Assembly (NCBI RefSeq): GCF_014196805.1 | Contig: NZ_JACIEI010000009.1 | Location: 1 to 64,000, forward strand | Source of the DNA: Sulfitobacter undariae | GTDB taxonomy: Bacteria; Pseudomonadota; Alphaproteobacteria; Rhodobacterales; Rhodobacteraceae | Length of the DNA: 64,000 nt | Direction: 5' to 3' | Shown here: in pieces, positions 16,048 through 24,989 of the stretch | Position numbering within the stretch: position 1 is the stretch's first letter | Layout: each line of letters opens with the position of its first letter | Translations under genes and position numbers: made by a program | Notes under the pieces: generated by a model | Told to the model about the DNA's origin: nothing | Seen by the model: the letters and a program-made list of their open reading frames with translations, nothing else | The model's database searches: none

Positions 16048-18327
16048 TTACACCACGTCGTTATCCATACGCGTGGTAACAGCAATTTTGCCTCGCACTG
16101 GTTCGGACCAGACGACATGAACCTGATCGGCGTTAGGCCCTTGTTGTGCACGGACAAACGGATTGTCATAGTTCAATGCATTTCCCGCATTACGCACGCC
16201 GCCCCGCACAATAACCGCATCCACACTTAAACTACGCCCTTCAAAGGGAAGCCCCGCGCCAGTTTCTATCACCCAGGTTTGTTCGTTGGAATTTTGCTCG
16301 GTTTCAAGAATATAGGGGTTGGTCACAGGCTTGCTCACCCCATGGAAAGAATTTCCCGTAAAACGTATGTTTCGCATACGGGTAAAGTTCAGATCAGCAA
16401 AGCTGGTGTCAACGCGTTCCACGCGATCCACATACCCGTTGATACTACGGAACCTATTACCTGCCACGTTGAGACCGTTTATGAAATGGCCCGCGCCGTA
16501 GGGCTTGATCAGGATATAGCTGAAACTTGTGGCGACTTCTCCAGACAGAAAAATGTTACTGGTTATATCCATTGAACTGAACGAGAATCCGCCGTTGAAA
16601 GCAGGGTTTGGGTCCCTTTCGTTCGTCCATTCAAAAGTAGCATTATCCACATAGTTATTGGTGAATACACACGATGCATAGGCTTCGGCCAAGACGACAC
16701 CTGCTGACCGAATGCCACCATTTACTGAATCGCCTTGGAAGAAATGATTGCCGAAAATTAAGTGGTTTTGCCCGGACAGCACTGCAAAATGCCTAAAACG
16801 CTCAGAGCAGCAATTGCGCAGCTTTACGTCGTTTGCGTTAACGTTCAACGCAATCGATGTACGTTGTGATACCGGCAGATCATTTTCAGATGACAAGAAC
16901 TGGCACCGCTCAACAAACATACCCTGACAGCCGCCACCCATGGACGTGATGCCGCGGTCTTTTGGCGTGGTGATAAAGCAATCGCGCACTGTAAATATCG
17001 TCCCGGCACCGGCCAACATAATGCCACTGCAATACTCCTGGCACTGAAACTCAATATTATGCAGGACAAATTTGGCGATGACGTCAAAGCCACTGAAATC
17101 CAGCATGTATTTGTAACGCCTGAAGGTGAAATTCTGGGTGCCTTCCGCGTCATAGAGGGGCCCGTTCAACGTAAGTTCGCCGCGCGCAACATTTTTGTCG
17201 CGGACATAAATCTCGCGCCCCACGCCGGTACCACTTACGTGGCTACCGATCTCAATATTCGCAATATTCGCCACGTTCTTCAATGTACGTGAGTCACTGC
17301 TGCTATAGGTCGCCTGAGCCGTTATTGTTGTGGTGTCCCAATCGCCCCCTGCAAGGGCAATCAACTGGCCGTTATGAATAGCGCGGCGTGTTTCATACCG
17401 CGTACGGTTGGGCACCGCTGCTTGTAAATCTATTGGCGCGGTCAAGGCGATTTTGCGCCCGCCCAAGTCGAGAGACTCGTGGTCGGAATTGTTCAATAAT
17501 GCCTGAAATGCTTTCTTGAATGCCAGTTCTTCGTTTCCAAAGGCCTCCATATAATTGGGAAAGTCGAAATTTCGTCGCAGCAACAAAATTGCTTCGGTTG
17601 GCATCGTGACAGTGCCTTCGAATTTAGTGGGCGTGTCAAAGGTTACATCGCCGTTGAGCCTGAAAACACCCTGTGGGATTAGCACCGTGCGCCCGTTGGC
17701 CGCCATGTTTGCCGCTTCAAATGCGGCGGTATCGTCGGCTACGCCGTCGCCCAACGCGCCATAATCGCGCACATCCACTGTGGCGACCATATCTCCTAGA
17801 AACAAATGGGAGGCGTCGTTAATCTCAATGTCATCTACACGCACAACGCCGCCGTTTTGGCCGACTAGATCAATGCCAAAATGCCCGTAAGCCGCAGTTG
17901 CCCCCCAGATCATGTCAACGCCATCGCGGTTCCCGATGCCGATGATCGCACTTACTTCAACCACCTCTCCATATGAGGTGAGCGGCACAAGAGTGCCTTG
18001 GGTCACTACCCCCGAAACTGCGCCGCCGCCGGATGTCGCCGCATAGGCGGCGATACGCACCGAAGGTAAGTTGCCGCTCAGCGCCTTCACCCGTGCTTTA
18101 ACCTGCAAGTAACTGCCCGGAATAATCGGCGTTTGACCTTTATACCGAAGTTGCTGGGTCGCATCGGTTTTCAGTATTTCCAATGCCCCGCCAAAATCCT
18201 GATCTGCAGGCACAAACACCCCATTGCCCGAGGTGGCATAGCTGGATGATCCCGATGTGCCGTCCCCATTTGAATATGCTGTCAGCCCCGCTGCATACGG
18301 AGCGGGCGTAAATGTAGCCAATGTCAT
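16048..18327 (-). CDS. Right-handed beta-helix protein, pectate-lyase-3 / GH28-like
   Basis: This is a 759-residue protein. An N-terminal beta-rich part (about 1-180) looks like a carbohydrate-binding or jelly-roll module. It is followed by VRDYGALGDGVADDTAAFEAA (about 186-206), the signature of the pectate lyase superfamily 3 domain, also found in phage tail spikes. The rest has parallel beta-helix character with many Asn/Gly/Val turns (for example FTNNYVDNA, FTGNSFHG). No signal peptide is visible, so secretion would need another route. The start has AAAGGG about 6 bases upstream. It may cleave or bind exopolysaccharide; the substrate is unknown and a structural role is possible. Confidence 0.7.
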   Translation of the reverse strand: MTLATFTPAPYAAGLTAYSNGDGTSGSSSYATSGNGVFVPADQDFGGALEILKTDATQQLRYKGQTPIIPGSYLQVKARVKALSGNLPSVRIAAYAATSGGGAVSGVVTQGTLVPLTSYGEVVEVSAIIGIGNRDGVDMIWGATAAYGHFGIDLVGQNGGVVRVDDIEINDASHLFLGDMVATVDVRDYGALGDGVADDTAAFEAANMAANGRTVLIPQGVFRLNGDVTFDTPTKFEGTVTMPTEAILLLRRNFDFPNYMEAFGNEELAFKKAFQALLNNSDHESLDLGGRKIALTAPIDLQAAVPNRTRYETRRAIHNGQLIALAGGDWDTTTITAQATYSSSDSRTLKNVANIANIEIGSHVSGTGVGREIYVRDKNVARGELTLNGPLYDAEGTQNFTFRRYKYMLDFSGFDVIAKFVLHNIEFQCQEYCSGIMLAGAGTIFTVRDCFITTPKDRGITSMGGGCQGMFVERCQFLSSENDLPVSQRTSIALNVNANDVKLRNCCSERFRHFAVLSGQNHLIFGNHFFQGDSVNGGIRSAGVVLAEAYASCVFTNNYVDNATFEWTNERDPNPAFNGGFSFSSMDITSNIFLSGEVATSFSYILIKPYGAGHFINGLNVAGNRFRSINGYVDRVERVDTSFADLNFTRMRNIRFTGNSFHGVSKPVTNPYILETEQNSNEQTWVIETGAGLPFEGRSLSVDAVIVRGGVRNAGNALNYDNPFVRAQQGPNADQVHVVWSEPVRGKIAVTTRMDNDVV

Positions 18328-18639
18328 AATATCCCTTTCGCGCTTCTCCGGCGCAACTGCCGGACACAGCTAGGGAAATACCAATACCGGCTTAACGGGA
18401 CTCTATGTCACCGTGACGGTGCTGTTGCGCATTGCGCCACGCTTCTCTGACGCCACCCCATACCTAATCTGCATAAACTGAAGTTTATTGCGATCTTACA
18501 GAGGTTTATCAGGACGAAATTAAACTTTTGTTGAGTGTAAAACCCCTGCCGCGTTCCCTTATTCAACTCATCCCGACGATGAAACTTCATCATCGCCCAT
18601 CAAACAAATTATGGGATTGAAACTGAAAAGGAATACGAC
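18328..18639. other. Divergent promoter region
   Basis: This 312-base gap lies between the beta-helix gene and the small secreted protein gene. It contains short dyads, GTCAC-C-GTGAC at 18407-18417 and GATGAA-AC-TTCATC at 18578-18591, that could be regulator sites. No gene was seen. Confidence 0.4.
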
Positions 18640-18915
18640 ATGAAACTGCAACTCACCGCTTCCGCACTTATCCTTGCTCTTGCTGGTACTGCTTCTTTTG
18701 CGCAGGGCATGGAAGGTCAACGTATAGGCTATCATGATGCGGCCACATCAGTAGCAATAAACGCAGGCAACGGCACTGCATCTGTTGTTACCGTTGAGAA
18801 ATACGACGCTTCTAAAGATAACGGTAACCTGCGTGCAGAAGACCTGAGCGAGAGCACAGTCACTGTTTACGCTACACCTCGCGAAAACTTGAAGGACGGC
18901 CCTTTTTCCCGCTAA
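18640..18915 (+). CDS. Small periplasmic or secreted protein, unknown
   Basis: The 91 residues have a clear signal peptide (KLQLTASALILALAGTASFA, cleavage near residue 21) and a mature part of about 70 residues, rich in Ala, Thr, Asn and Asp and without cysteines. AAAAGGA precedes the ATG by about 9 bases. A strong terminator follows directly, so it is transcribed alone. Nothing recognised; similar small exported proteins are often abundant under particular stresses, but that is not shown here. Confidence 0.6.
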   Translation: MKLQLTASALILALAGTASFAQGMEGQRIGYHDAATSVAINAGNGTASVVTVEKYDASKDNGNLRAEDLSESTVTVYATPRENLKDGPFSR

Positions 18916-18929
18916 GTCAACATAACAAC

Positions 18930-18966
18930 GCGTCTGCCCCTTTGGGCAGGCGCCTATATCTTTTTG
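18930..18966 (+). terminator. Rho-independent terminator
   Basis: The stem GCGTCTGCCC / GGGCAGGCGC (one G-T pair) has a three-base loop and is followed by an interrupted T run at 18955-18965. It ends the small-protein transcript. Confidence 0.85.
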
Positions 18967-19035
18967 TCTGCCAAACACGCCTTGCCGTTTGGTCAACAGG
19001 CATTAGGTCGTGCGTATCAAAGAGGTTTACGCACG

Positions 19036-19590
19036 ATGCAAACGCACAAAAAAATCATCCTATGGGCTATCGCAGCCATGCAGTTTTACGCTGTCTTCTA
19101 TTTCGCTTGCGACATTATATTTGAGGTTTGGGGGATTGAACCAAGATACTTGATGCCGGAAGGCCGCGAACAGCAACGCATCATGACAGCAATCGGTCTT
19201 ACACTTGGCGCAGGGCTTGGCTGGACAGCCCTTAGAATGAGCATCAAGCGCACCGCCATTGCGGAAGAAAAGTTACGCCATTGTACAACGGGCTTCTTCC
19301 AATTGATTCAAGAGCATTTCACTCGCTGGGGCCTTACGCCGGCTGAGCACGATGTGGCCCTGTTTCTGGTGAAGGGTGTGAGTACCCGCGAGATTGCAGA
19401 CATGCGTGGCACCTCTGAGGGAACAATCAAAGCACAGACAAACGCCATTTACCGCAAGGCGGGGGTGGCTGGCCGGTCGCAATTGCTAAGCATCTTTATT
19501 GAGGATTTGATGGATGACGCATTGATCCCAACCGCCAAAACCAAAGAACCAAAAGACGTACCCACCACACTTGAACCGGTTGCATGTTAG
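19036..19590 (+). CDS. Membrane-anchored LuxR-family transcriptional regulator
   Basis: The 184 residues have two N-terminal membrane helices (about 7-28 and 50-68). A linker follows, and then a C-terminal GerE/LuxR helix-turn-helix (LTPAEHDVALFLVKG through TREIADMRGTSEGTIKAQTNAIYRKAG). The DNA-binding domain is therefore held at the inner membrane, facing the cytosol, an architecture common in Rhodobacteraceae. The frame is open from 18964, but the ATG at 19036 with AGAGG about 10 bases upstream starts at the first membrane helix and is preferred; the earlier part overlaps the terminator. No receiver or autoinducer domain. Targets unknown; the small secreted protein upstream is a possible one. 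Confidence 0.8.
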   Translation: MQTHKKIILWAIAAMQFYAVFYFACDIIFEVWGIEPRYLMPEGREQQRIMTAIGLTLGAGLGWTALRMSIKRTAIAEEKLRHCTTGFFQLIQEHFTRWGLTPAEHDVALFLVKGVSTREIADMRGTSEGTIKAQTNAIYRKAGVAGRSQLLSIFIEDLMDDALIPTAKTKEPKDVPTTLEPVAC

Positions 19591-19707
19591 GTTGTTCGGC
19601 AGCTGCTCGATGTCCGGGTGATAGCGGTGGTTCTTCATCAGCGCTCTAAAAGTAGCCTCCAATCAGGGGGCAAAAAATTCAAGTCTTAGCGCGATAGGTT
19701 TAAATAA

Positions 19708-19745
19708 GTAGTGGCACCCCATTGGGATGCCACTACATTTTTATT
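19708..19745. terminator. Strong terminator between convergent genes
   Basis: A perfect 9-bp stem, GTAGTGGCA / TGCCACTAC, with an inner CCC/GGG, spans 19708-19736. It is followed by ATTTTTATTT on the plus strand. It serves the LuxR gene and, in reverse, cytochrome c2. Confidence 0.85.
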
Positions 19746-19770
19746 TATACAAATTTGTCGGTCGTTTGGT

Positions 19771-20208
19771 TTAGTTCGCTTCGGCAGGTGCTTCAGGGCC
19801 AACAGAAACCAGATAGGCCCAGATATTTGCAGCGTCTTCGGGCTTTTTCAGTTTGAATGACATTTTGGATTTGGCACGTTTGTCATCGTTGTGTTCAACA
19901 AGAAATTTCTTTGGATCGGACACATAGGAAACAAAGGCGTCTTCTTCCCAGATCAAACCGGCTTCACCTGCTTGAATCATCGAGTCGCCGTATTTGAAAT
20001 CGGTCGAACCTGCGACACGTTTGTAAATGCCATAGAGATCAGGGCCAGTCCGGCCACCTTTGACAATTTTAGTGCCTTCAGCATCGGTGATGGCGTGACA
20101 GGCTTTGCACTTGCGAAACCCTGTTTCCCCTGCGGCGACGTCGCCGGCAGCGAATACAGGCGCATTCATCAGTGCCAAGCCGAGTGCCGTGACTGCGAGT
20201 AATTTCAT
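19771..20208 (-). CDS. cycA: Cytochrome c2 (class I c-type cytochrome)
   Basis: The 145 residues have a signal peptide (1-20), heme motif CKACH at 34-38 and the C-terminal pattern KMSFKLKKPEDAANIWAYL, whose Met is the sixth heme ligand. This matches soluble periplasmic cytochrome c2 of Rhodobacter, which carries electrons from the bc1 complex to oxidases or a reaction centre. A frame start exists at 20226, but the ATG at 20208 has a perfect AGGAGG 6 bases upstream. Transcribed alone and divergent from idi. It could be an isoform rather than the main c2. Confidence 0.88.
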   Translation of the reverse strand: MKLLAVTALGLALMNAPVFAAGDVAAGETGFRKCKACHAITDAEGTKIVKGGRTGPDLYGIYKRVAGSTDFKYGDSMIQAGEAGLIWEEDAFVSYVSDPKKFLVEHNDDKRAKSKMSFKLKKPEDAANIWAYLVSVGPEAPAEAN

Positions 20209-20453
20209 TGTCGTCCTCCTAAGCAATTCTAATACACCCGTTTCATTTCACGTCTGGCGCTACTGCACAGGTATAAGAGTACTTTGCACAGAACGGGTTC
20301 AACACCAATACGTCGGGTCGCGGCATTTTGGCACTGGCATATGTTCGTATTGCGGCAAATTCTTGCTGGCTATTGGCGGCAAGGGTTTTCGCAGCTAAGT
20401 GTGCTCTCGCATTTAATGGGCTGTGGCGGTGCCACTAGGATGACGGAGAAACA

Positions 20454-20981
20454 ATGTCAGAAATTATGATTCCGGCTTGGGTCGATGGCAAACTACATCC
20501 TGTTGAAAAGCTCGAAGTCCACCAGCGAGGTCTAAGACACAAAGCCGTTTCTGTGTTTGTGATGTCAGGCGATAAACTGCTGCTGCAGCGCCGTGCGTTG
20601 GGAAAATATCATACGCCGGGCCTATGGGCCAACACATGCTGCACCCATCCGCACTGGGATGAACCAGATACCACCTGTGTACAGCGCCGATTGTCAGAAG
20701 AGCTGGGTATTCGGGGCGTGCAAGTGATCCATCGCGGTGGCGTAGAGTACCGCGCAGACGTTGGAAACGGCTTGGTTGAGCATGAACAGGTTGAAGTGTT
20801 CGTCGCGGATGCCGCGATTGATCTGCCACTGGCTCTCAATGCAGAAGAAGTAATGGAAACGCGTTGGGTGGCTTTAGAGGCCTTACGCGCCGAAATTGCA
20901 CAGACGCCTGACATTTTCACACCTTGGCTGCGGATTTACATGACAGAACATGCTCCGCTGATCTTTGGGCAAGACATCTAA
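20454..20981 (+). CDS. idi: Isopentenyl-diphosphate delta-isomerase, type I
   Basis: This 175-residue Nudix-fold enzyme interconverts isopentenyl and dimethylallyl diphosphate for isoprenoid synthesis (quinones, carotenoids). It shows the active-site Cys region NTCCTHP (60-66), metal-binding His in the N-terminal part, the Nudix helix RRLSEELGI and EHEQVEVF (109-116) with the catalytic Glu. GGAG lies a few bases before the ATG. Length is normal. Cytosolic. Confidence 0.95.
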   Translation: MSEIMIPAWVDGKLHPVEKLEVHQRGLRHKAVSVFVMSGDKLLLQRRALGKYHTPGLWANTCCTHPHWDEPDTTCVQRRLSEELGIRGVQVIHRGGVEYRADVGNGLVEHEQVEVFVADAAIDLPLALNAEEVMETRWVALEALRAEIAQTPDIFTPWLRIYMTEHAPLIFGQDI

Positions 20982-20989
20982 AAGGATAT

Positions 20990-21017
20990 CCCCTCTTGGC
21001 AATAGGGCCAAAAGGGG
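20990..21017. terminator. Hairpin between convergent idi and hemE
   Basis: An 11-base stem, CCCCTCTTGGC / GCCAAAAGGGG, has one mismatch. T runs are weak on both sides, so efficiency is uncertain. Confidence 0.5.
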
Positions 21018-21029
21018 AGGGGGCATGCC

Positions 21030-22064
21030 TTATCCGTTGCGGACAGTATCAATCATCAATTGCACATTTTCGGGATCAGCATCGGGCGTGATGCCATGAC
21101 CCAGATTGAAAATATGTGGTCCGTTTGAAAATGCATCAACGATACGGCGCGTCTCAGAGACCAGTGCATCACCGCCGGTGACCATATGTGTGGATTTCAG
21201 ATTGCCCTGAACACAGCCGCCAGTTTGCACATTTGCCGCAGCCCACTCTGCCGTAACGCCATCATCCACGGCAACACAATCTGCACCAATAGCCGCATGT
21301 GCGCCTTTGTACCGTTCGCCAGCCCCACGCGGGAAGGCGATGATGGGGGTGGTGGGGTGTTTGTCTTTCAATGCGGCGGTGATCCGCGCCATTGGTTTGA
21401 TGGAATAATCCATAAAATCGTCGCCTTGTAGCGATCCAGCCCAACTATCGAACAGCTTAACCACCTCGGCACCCGCTTCGATTTGTTTGGAAAGGTAGTG
21501 AATTGTCGCCTCGGTGATACGGTCCATCAAGGCGTCAAACACAGCACGGTTTTCAGTTTTGAGCTTATGCGCTGGCCCTTGGTCCGGCGTGCCTTGGCCT
21601 GCGATCATATACGTCGCAACGGTCCAAGGGGCACCCGCAAAACCGATCAATGTCGTTTCGGCTGGCAGTTCGGCAGACAGCAGTTTGACGGTTTCATAGA
21701 TAGGATTGAGATGGTCATGAATGGCATCGGCTGGGATCAGTTTGTCCAACTCGGCCTGTGTGGTGATGGTCGATAGGCGCGGTCCTTCGCCAGTTGCAAA
21801 CCACAGATCAGCGCCCAAGGCTTGGGGCACCAGCAAAATGTCGGCAAAAAGGATCGCGGCATCAAACCCGTAGCGGCGGATGGGTTGCAGGGTGACTTCG
21901 GCAGCCAGTTCTGGATTGTAGCATAGTTTCAGAAAATCACCGGCCTGCGCACGGGTGGCGCGGTATTCTGGCAAATAGCGGCCAGCCTGCCGCATCATCC
22001 AGATGGGGGGTGTGGGCAGGGTTTCTCCGGCAAGGGCGCGGAGGACGGTTTTCTGGGGGCTCAT
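21030..22064 (-). CDS. hemE: Uroporphyrinogen decarboxylase
   Basis: This 344-residue cytosolic enzyme decarboxylates uroporphyrinogen III to coproporphyrinogen III in heme and bacteriochlorophyll synthesis. The signature [17 protein letters not shown] is at 19-35, followed by FADIL (catalytic Asp), GFAGAPWT and a C-terminal NLGHGI. The frame is open to 22127, but the family starts near [11 protein letters not shown], so the ATG at 22064 is chosen; its ribosome site is weak. It is divergent from hemC across about 100 bases, suggesting joint control of the tetrapyrrole genes. Confidence 0.96.
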   Translation of the reverse strand: MSPQKTVLRALAGETLPTPPIWMMRQAGRYLPEYRATRAQAGDFLKLCYNPELAAEVTLQPIRRYGFDAAILFADILLVPQALGADLWFATGEGPRLSTITTQAELDKLIPADAIHDHLNPIYETVKLLSAELPAETTLIGFAGAPWTVATYMIAGQGTPDQGPAHKLKTENRAVFDALMDRITEATIHYLSKQIEAGAEVVKLFDSWAGSLQGDDFMDYSIKPMARITAALKDKHPTTPIIAFPRGAGERYKGAHAAIGADCVAVDDGVTAEWAAANVQTGGCVQGNLKSTHMVTGGDALVSETRRIVDAFSNGPHIFNLGHGITPDADPENVQLMIDTVRNG

Positions 22065-22165
22065 ATGCTGTCTCAATCTTTGGAATAGGTCGCGGCTATC
22101 ATGCAGGAAAGGGCAGGGGAGATACAAGAGTTGTCAGGGCGGGAATGCCCCGCTAGAGAATAGCC

Positions 22166-23110
22166 ATGACATTGAATTTGCCCACCCCCGCTCAACCGCT
22201 GAAAATCGGCACCCGTGGATCGCTTTTGGCTTTGGCTCAGGCGCATGAAACCCGCGAACGGCTGGCCACAGCCTTTGATCTCCCGTTTGAGGCGTTCACG
22301 ATTGTTGTGATCAAAACCACGGGTGATAAAATTATCGACCGTCCGCTGAAAGAAATTGGCGGCAAGGGCCTGTTCACGCGTGAGATCGAGGCGGATTTAC
22401 TGTCTGGTGACATCGACATCGCCGTGCATTCCATGAAGGACATGCCAACGCTTCAGCCCGAAGGGCTGATCCTTGATACCTATTTGCCGCGCGAAGATGT
22501 GCGTGATGCGTTTATCTCCCCGACGTCGCGCAGCTTGGCGGATTTGCCTGCGGGGACAGTGGTCGGCACGTCCAGCCTGCGCCGCCGTGCGCAGTTGATG
22601 CTGAAACGCCCTGATTTGGAAGTGGTCGAGTTTCGCGGCAACTTGCAAACGCGGTTGATGAAACTGGAACAAGGTGTCGCTGCGGCGACATTCCTTGCGA
22701 TGGCGGGATTAAACCGTCTTGGAATGGCCGAAGTCCCTGCCACGGCGATTGAAACAGATGTGATGCTGCCTGCGGTTGCCCAAGGCGCAATTGGCATTGA
22801 GCGCCGTGTAGAGGATAGCAACGTCGCGAATATGCTGGCAGCGATCCATGACACACCAACGGGCCAACGCCTCGCGGCTGAGCGGTCATTCTTGCTGGAG
22901 CTTGATGGCTCGTGCGAGACACCCATTGCGGGGCTGGCTGAACTGGACGGCGGCACGCTTTATCTGCGCGGCGAAGTGTTGCGGCTTGATGGATCAGAAG
23001 CCATCAATGATGCAATCACCTGCCCGATTGAAGATGGTGTCAAAGCGGGTAAAGAGATGGCGCAAAAGCTACTCTCCCAAGCAGGCAAAGATTTCTTTGA
23101 CTGGCGTTAG
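22166..23110 (+). CDS. hemC: Hydroxymethylbilane synthase (porphobilinogen deaminase)
   Basis: The 314-residue enzyme joins four porphobilinogens into hydroxymethylbilane. It shows the N-terminal IGTRGSLLALAQA, HSMKDMPT (89-95), TSSLRRRAQ and FRGNLQTRL, and the dipyrromethane-cofactor cysteine Cys250 in LDGSCETP. All family motifs are intact. A small dyad, GCGGG-5-CCCGC, precedes the start by about 14 bases. Divergent partner is hemE. Confidence 0.96.
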   Translation: MTLNLPTPAQPLKIGTRGSLLALAQAHETRERLATAFDLPFEAFTIVVIKTTGDKIIDRPLKEIGGKGLFTREIEADLLSGDIDIAVHSMKDMPTLQPEGLILDTYLPREDVRDAFISPTSRSLADLPAGTVVGTSSLRRRAQLMLKRPDLEVVEFRGNLQTRLMKLEQGVAAATFLAMAGLNRLGMAEVPATAIETDVMLPAVAQGAIGIERRVEDSNVANMLAAIHDTPTGQRLAAERSFLLELDGSCETPIAGLAELDGGTLYLRGEVLRLDGSEAINDAITCPIEDGVKAGKEMAQKLLSQAGKDFFDWR

Positions 23111-23213
23111 TCTGGGCGGCGGTACAAGTCGGTTGGCATAGGTTGCAAACTGTTTAAATTATGAGATGGCTGTGGGCCATATGTGGCAGCCCAGCTGGAA
23201 GGTGAGTTAATAG

Positions 23214-24092
23214 ATGCCCCATGAACTGGCCCCTGCGGCATACTATCTGACCACCAAAGAGGTGGCCGAACTGTTACGCGTGAAGGAACGCAAGGTGTAT
23301 GACCTTGCAGCAGCAGGTAAAATTCCGCACCGGCGCATCACTGGAAAACTACTTTTCCCCGAAGTGGAACTGCGCAATTGGATTGAGGCTGATCGTTCGC
23401 CTGTCGCGACAAGGCGTCCTTCTGTTTTGACGGGATCACACGATCCGTTGCTGGATTGGGCGGTACGTGAAAGCGGGTCAGGTCTGGCGACTTTGTTCAA
23501 CGGAAGCGGAGACGGGCTGGCAGGTTTTGAAAGAGGGCGGGCGGCGCTGGCTGGTGTGCACATCCCCGAAGCAACAGGTTGGAATATCGAAACAACAGCT
23601 GCGCGTGGGCTGAAAAATGCGGTACTTATCGGATGGGCACAGCGTGCGCGCGGGCTTGTTGTGGCGAAAGACATGCAGGATTCAATTACCCAGTTCAACG
23701 ATCTCAAAGGCAAACGCGTTGTTCAGCGTCAGCCCGGCGCGGGCGGCGCCATTTTCTTTGATTGGATGATGCGACGCGAAAGCTTGGATGCGTCTGATCT
23801 CATCGCGGTTGATGGCATTGCCCATACGGAATTTGATGCGGCGGCGGTTGTCGCGGCAGGGCAGGCGGATGCTGCGATTGGTATAGAAACCATGGCCAGA
23901 CAGTTTGATCTGGGCTTTGTCCCCTTAGCGTGGGAGCATTTTGATCTGATTATAGACCGACACGCCTATTTCACCAAGCCTGTGCAGAAATTGCTGGCCT
24001 TTTCACGCAGCACTGCATGCCATGATAAGGCTGCGTCGATGGGTGGATATGATTTGGCGCAAATGGGTCAAGTACGCTGGTTGTCGGATTGA
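23214..24092 (+). CDS. HTH plus periplasmic-binding-protein-like regulator (likely oxyanion or metal sensing)
   Basis: The 292 residues begin with an excisionase/MerR-like winged helix-turn-helix (YLTTKEVAELLRVKERKVYDL at about 11-31, then HRRITGKLLFPEVELRNWIE). They continue into a PBP-like domain of the molybdate-binding kind (about 90-290), related to PF12727. There is no signal peptide, so the binding domain senses a ligand in the cytosol. It converges on the tungstate importer operon tupBCA, with a shared terminator region between them. A tungstate- or molybdate-dependent repressor or activator of tup, and perhaps of the FDH genes, is the simplest reading. Ligand and targets are inferred. 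Confidence 0.78.
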   Translation: MPHELAPAAYYLTTKEVAELLRVKERKVYDLAAAGKIPHRRITGKLLFPEVELRNWIEADRSPVATRRPSVLTGSHDPLLDWAVRESGSGLATLFNGSGDGLAGFERGRAALAGVHIPEATGWNIETTAARGLKNAVLIGWAQRARGLVVAKDMQDSITQFNDLKGKRVVQRQPGAGGAIFFDWMMRRESLDASDLIAVDGIAHTEFDAAAVVAAGQADAAIGIETMARQFDLGFVPLAWEHFDLIIDRHAYFTKPVQKLLAFSRSTACHDKAASMGGYDLAQMGQVRWLSD

Positions 24093-24114
24093 TAAACCTA
24101 GCTTAACCCAAGTG

Positions 24115-24144
24115 AAAAGACGCGTCAGTTAAGACGCGCCTTTT
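24115..24144 (+). terminator. Terminator after the HTH-PBP regulator
   Basis: The stem CGCGTC / GACGCG (24121-24126 and 24133-24138) is extended by AAAAG / CTTTT across one mismatch. The outer arm supplies the T run. It also faces the end of tupA. Confidence 0.75.
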
Positions 24145-24151
24145 GTTGATT

Positions 24152-24976
24152 TTACTTCGCGTTGGGGAAGAACAGCTGCTGGCCGTCGATCTTATAATCG
24201 GCGATCACGGCTTGGCCTGCTTCGGACAGAACCCAATCGATGAATTTCTGGCCTTGTTCGGCTTTCACATTGCTGTGCTTTTCAGGATTCACAAGGATGA
24301 TGCCGTATTGGTTGAACATCTTGGCATCGCCTTCAACTGCGATCTGGTAATCGCCTTTGTTGCCAAAGCTGATCCATGTTGCGCGGTCAGTCATGATATA
24401 AGCGTCCATACCTGTCCCTGTATTCAGGGTCCCGCCCATGCCCGATCCGGTTTCACGGTACCAACCACCAGAGGCCGCAGCAACATCAACGCCAGCGTCT
24501 TTCCACAAGCGCAGTTCGGCTTTGTGGGTGCCACTGTCATCGCCACGCGAAGCAAATGCCGCTCCCGCGTCTGAGATTTTCACCATCGCGGCTGCCACAT
24601 CGGACATGCCAGCAACGCCAGCGGGATCAGAGGGCGGGCCAACGATGACAAAATCGTTATACATCACATCGCTGCGCTCAACCCCGTCACCATCGGCGAC
24701 AAACTGCTCTTCCGAGGCTTTGGCGTGCACGAATAAAACATCACCATCGCCGTTTGCAGCATTTTTGATGGCTTGGCCGGTGCCAACGGCAACAACACGG
24801 ACTTCGATGCCTGTTTCTTTCTGAAACATCGGCAGCATGTAATCAAACAAACCCGAGTTTTGGGTCGAGGTGGTAGATTGCACGATGATGAAATCATCTT
24901 GTGCGGCGGCAGGCCCAGCGACACCAAGGGCAAAAAGGCCCGCAGTTGCCAGGGCGATGAAATTACGTCTGAACAT
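24152..24976 (-). CDS. tupA: Tungstate ABC transporter substrate-binding protein
   Basis: The 274 residues have a signal peptide (1-25, AAAQ). The mature start carries STTSTQNSGLF (34-44), the TTTS-type oxyanion-binding motif of TupA. Closed by DYKIDGQQLFFPNAK, typical of the family. It captures tungstate in the periplasm for TupBC. The frame extends to 25024, but the ATG at 24976 has GGAG about 8 bases upstream and begins the signal peptide. It is third in tupB-tupC-tupA and directly next to the formate dehydrogenase region, which fits a tungsten-containing FDH. Confidence 0.92.
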   Translation of the reverse strand: MFRRNFIALATAGLFALGVAGPAAAQDDFIIVQSTTSTQNSGLFDYMLPMFQKETGIEVRVVAVGTGQAIKNAANGDGDVLFVHAKASEEQFVADGDGVERSDVMYNDFVIVGPPSDPAGVAGMSDVAAAMVKISDAGAAFASRGDDSGTHKAELRLWKDAGVDVAAASGGWYRETGSGMGGTLNTGTGMDAYIMTDRATWISFGNKGDYQIAVEGDAKMFNQYGIILVNPEKHSNVKAEQGQKFIDWVLSEAGQAVIADYKIDGQQLFFPNAK

Positions 24977-24989
24977 GATGGTACTCCAT

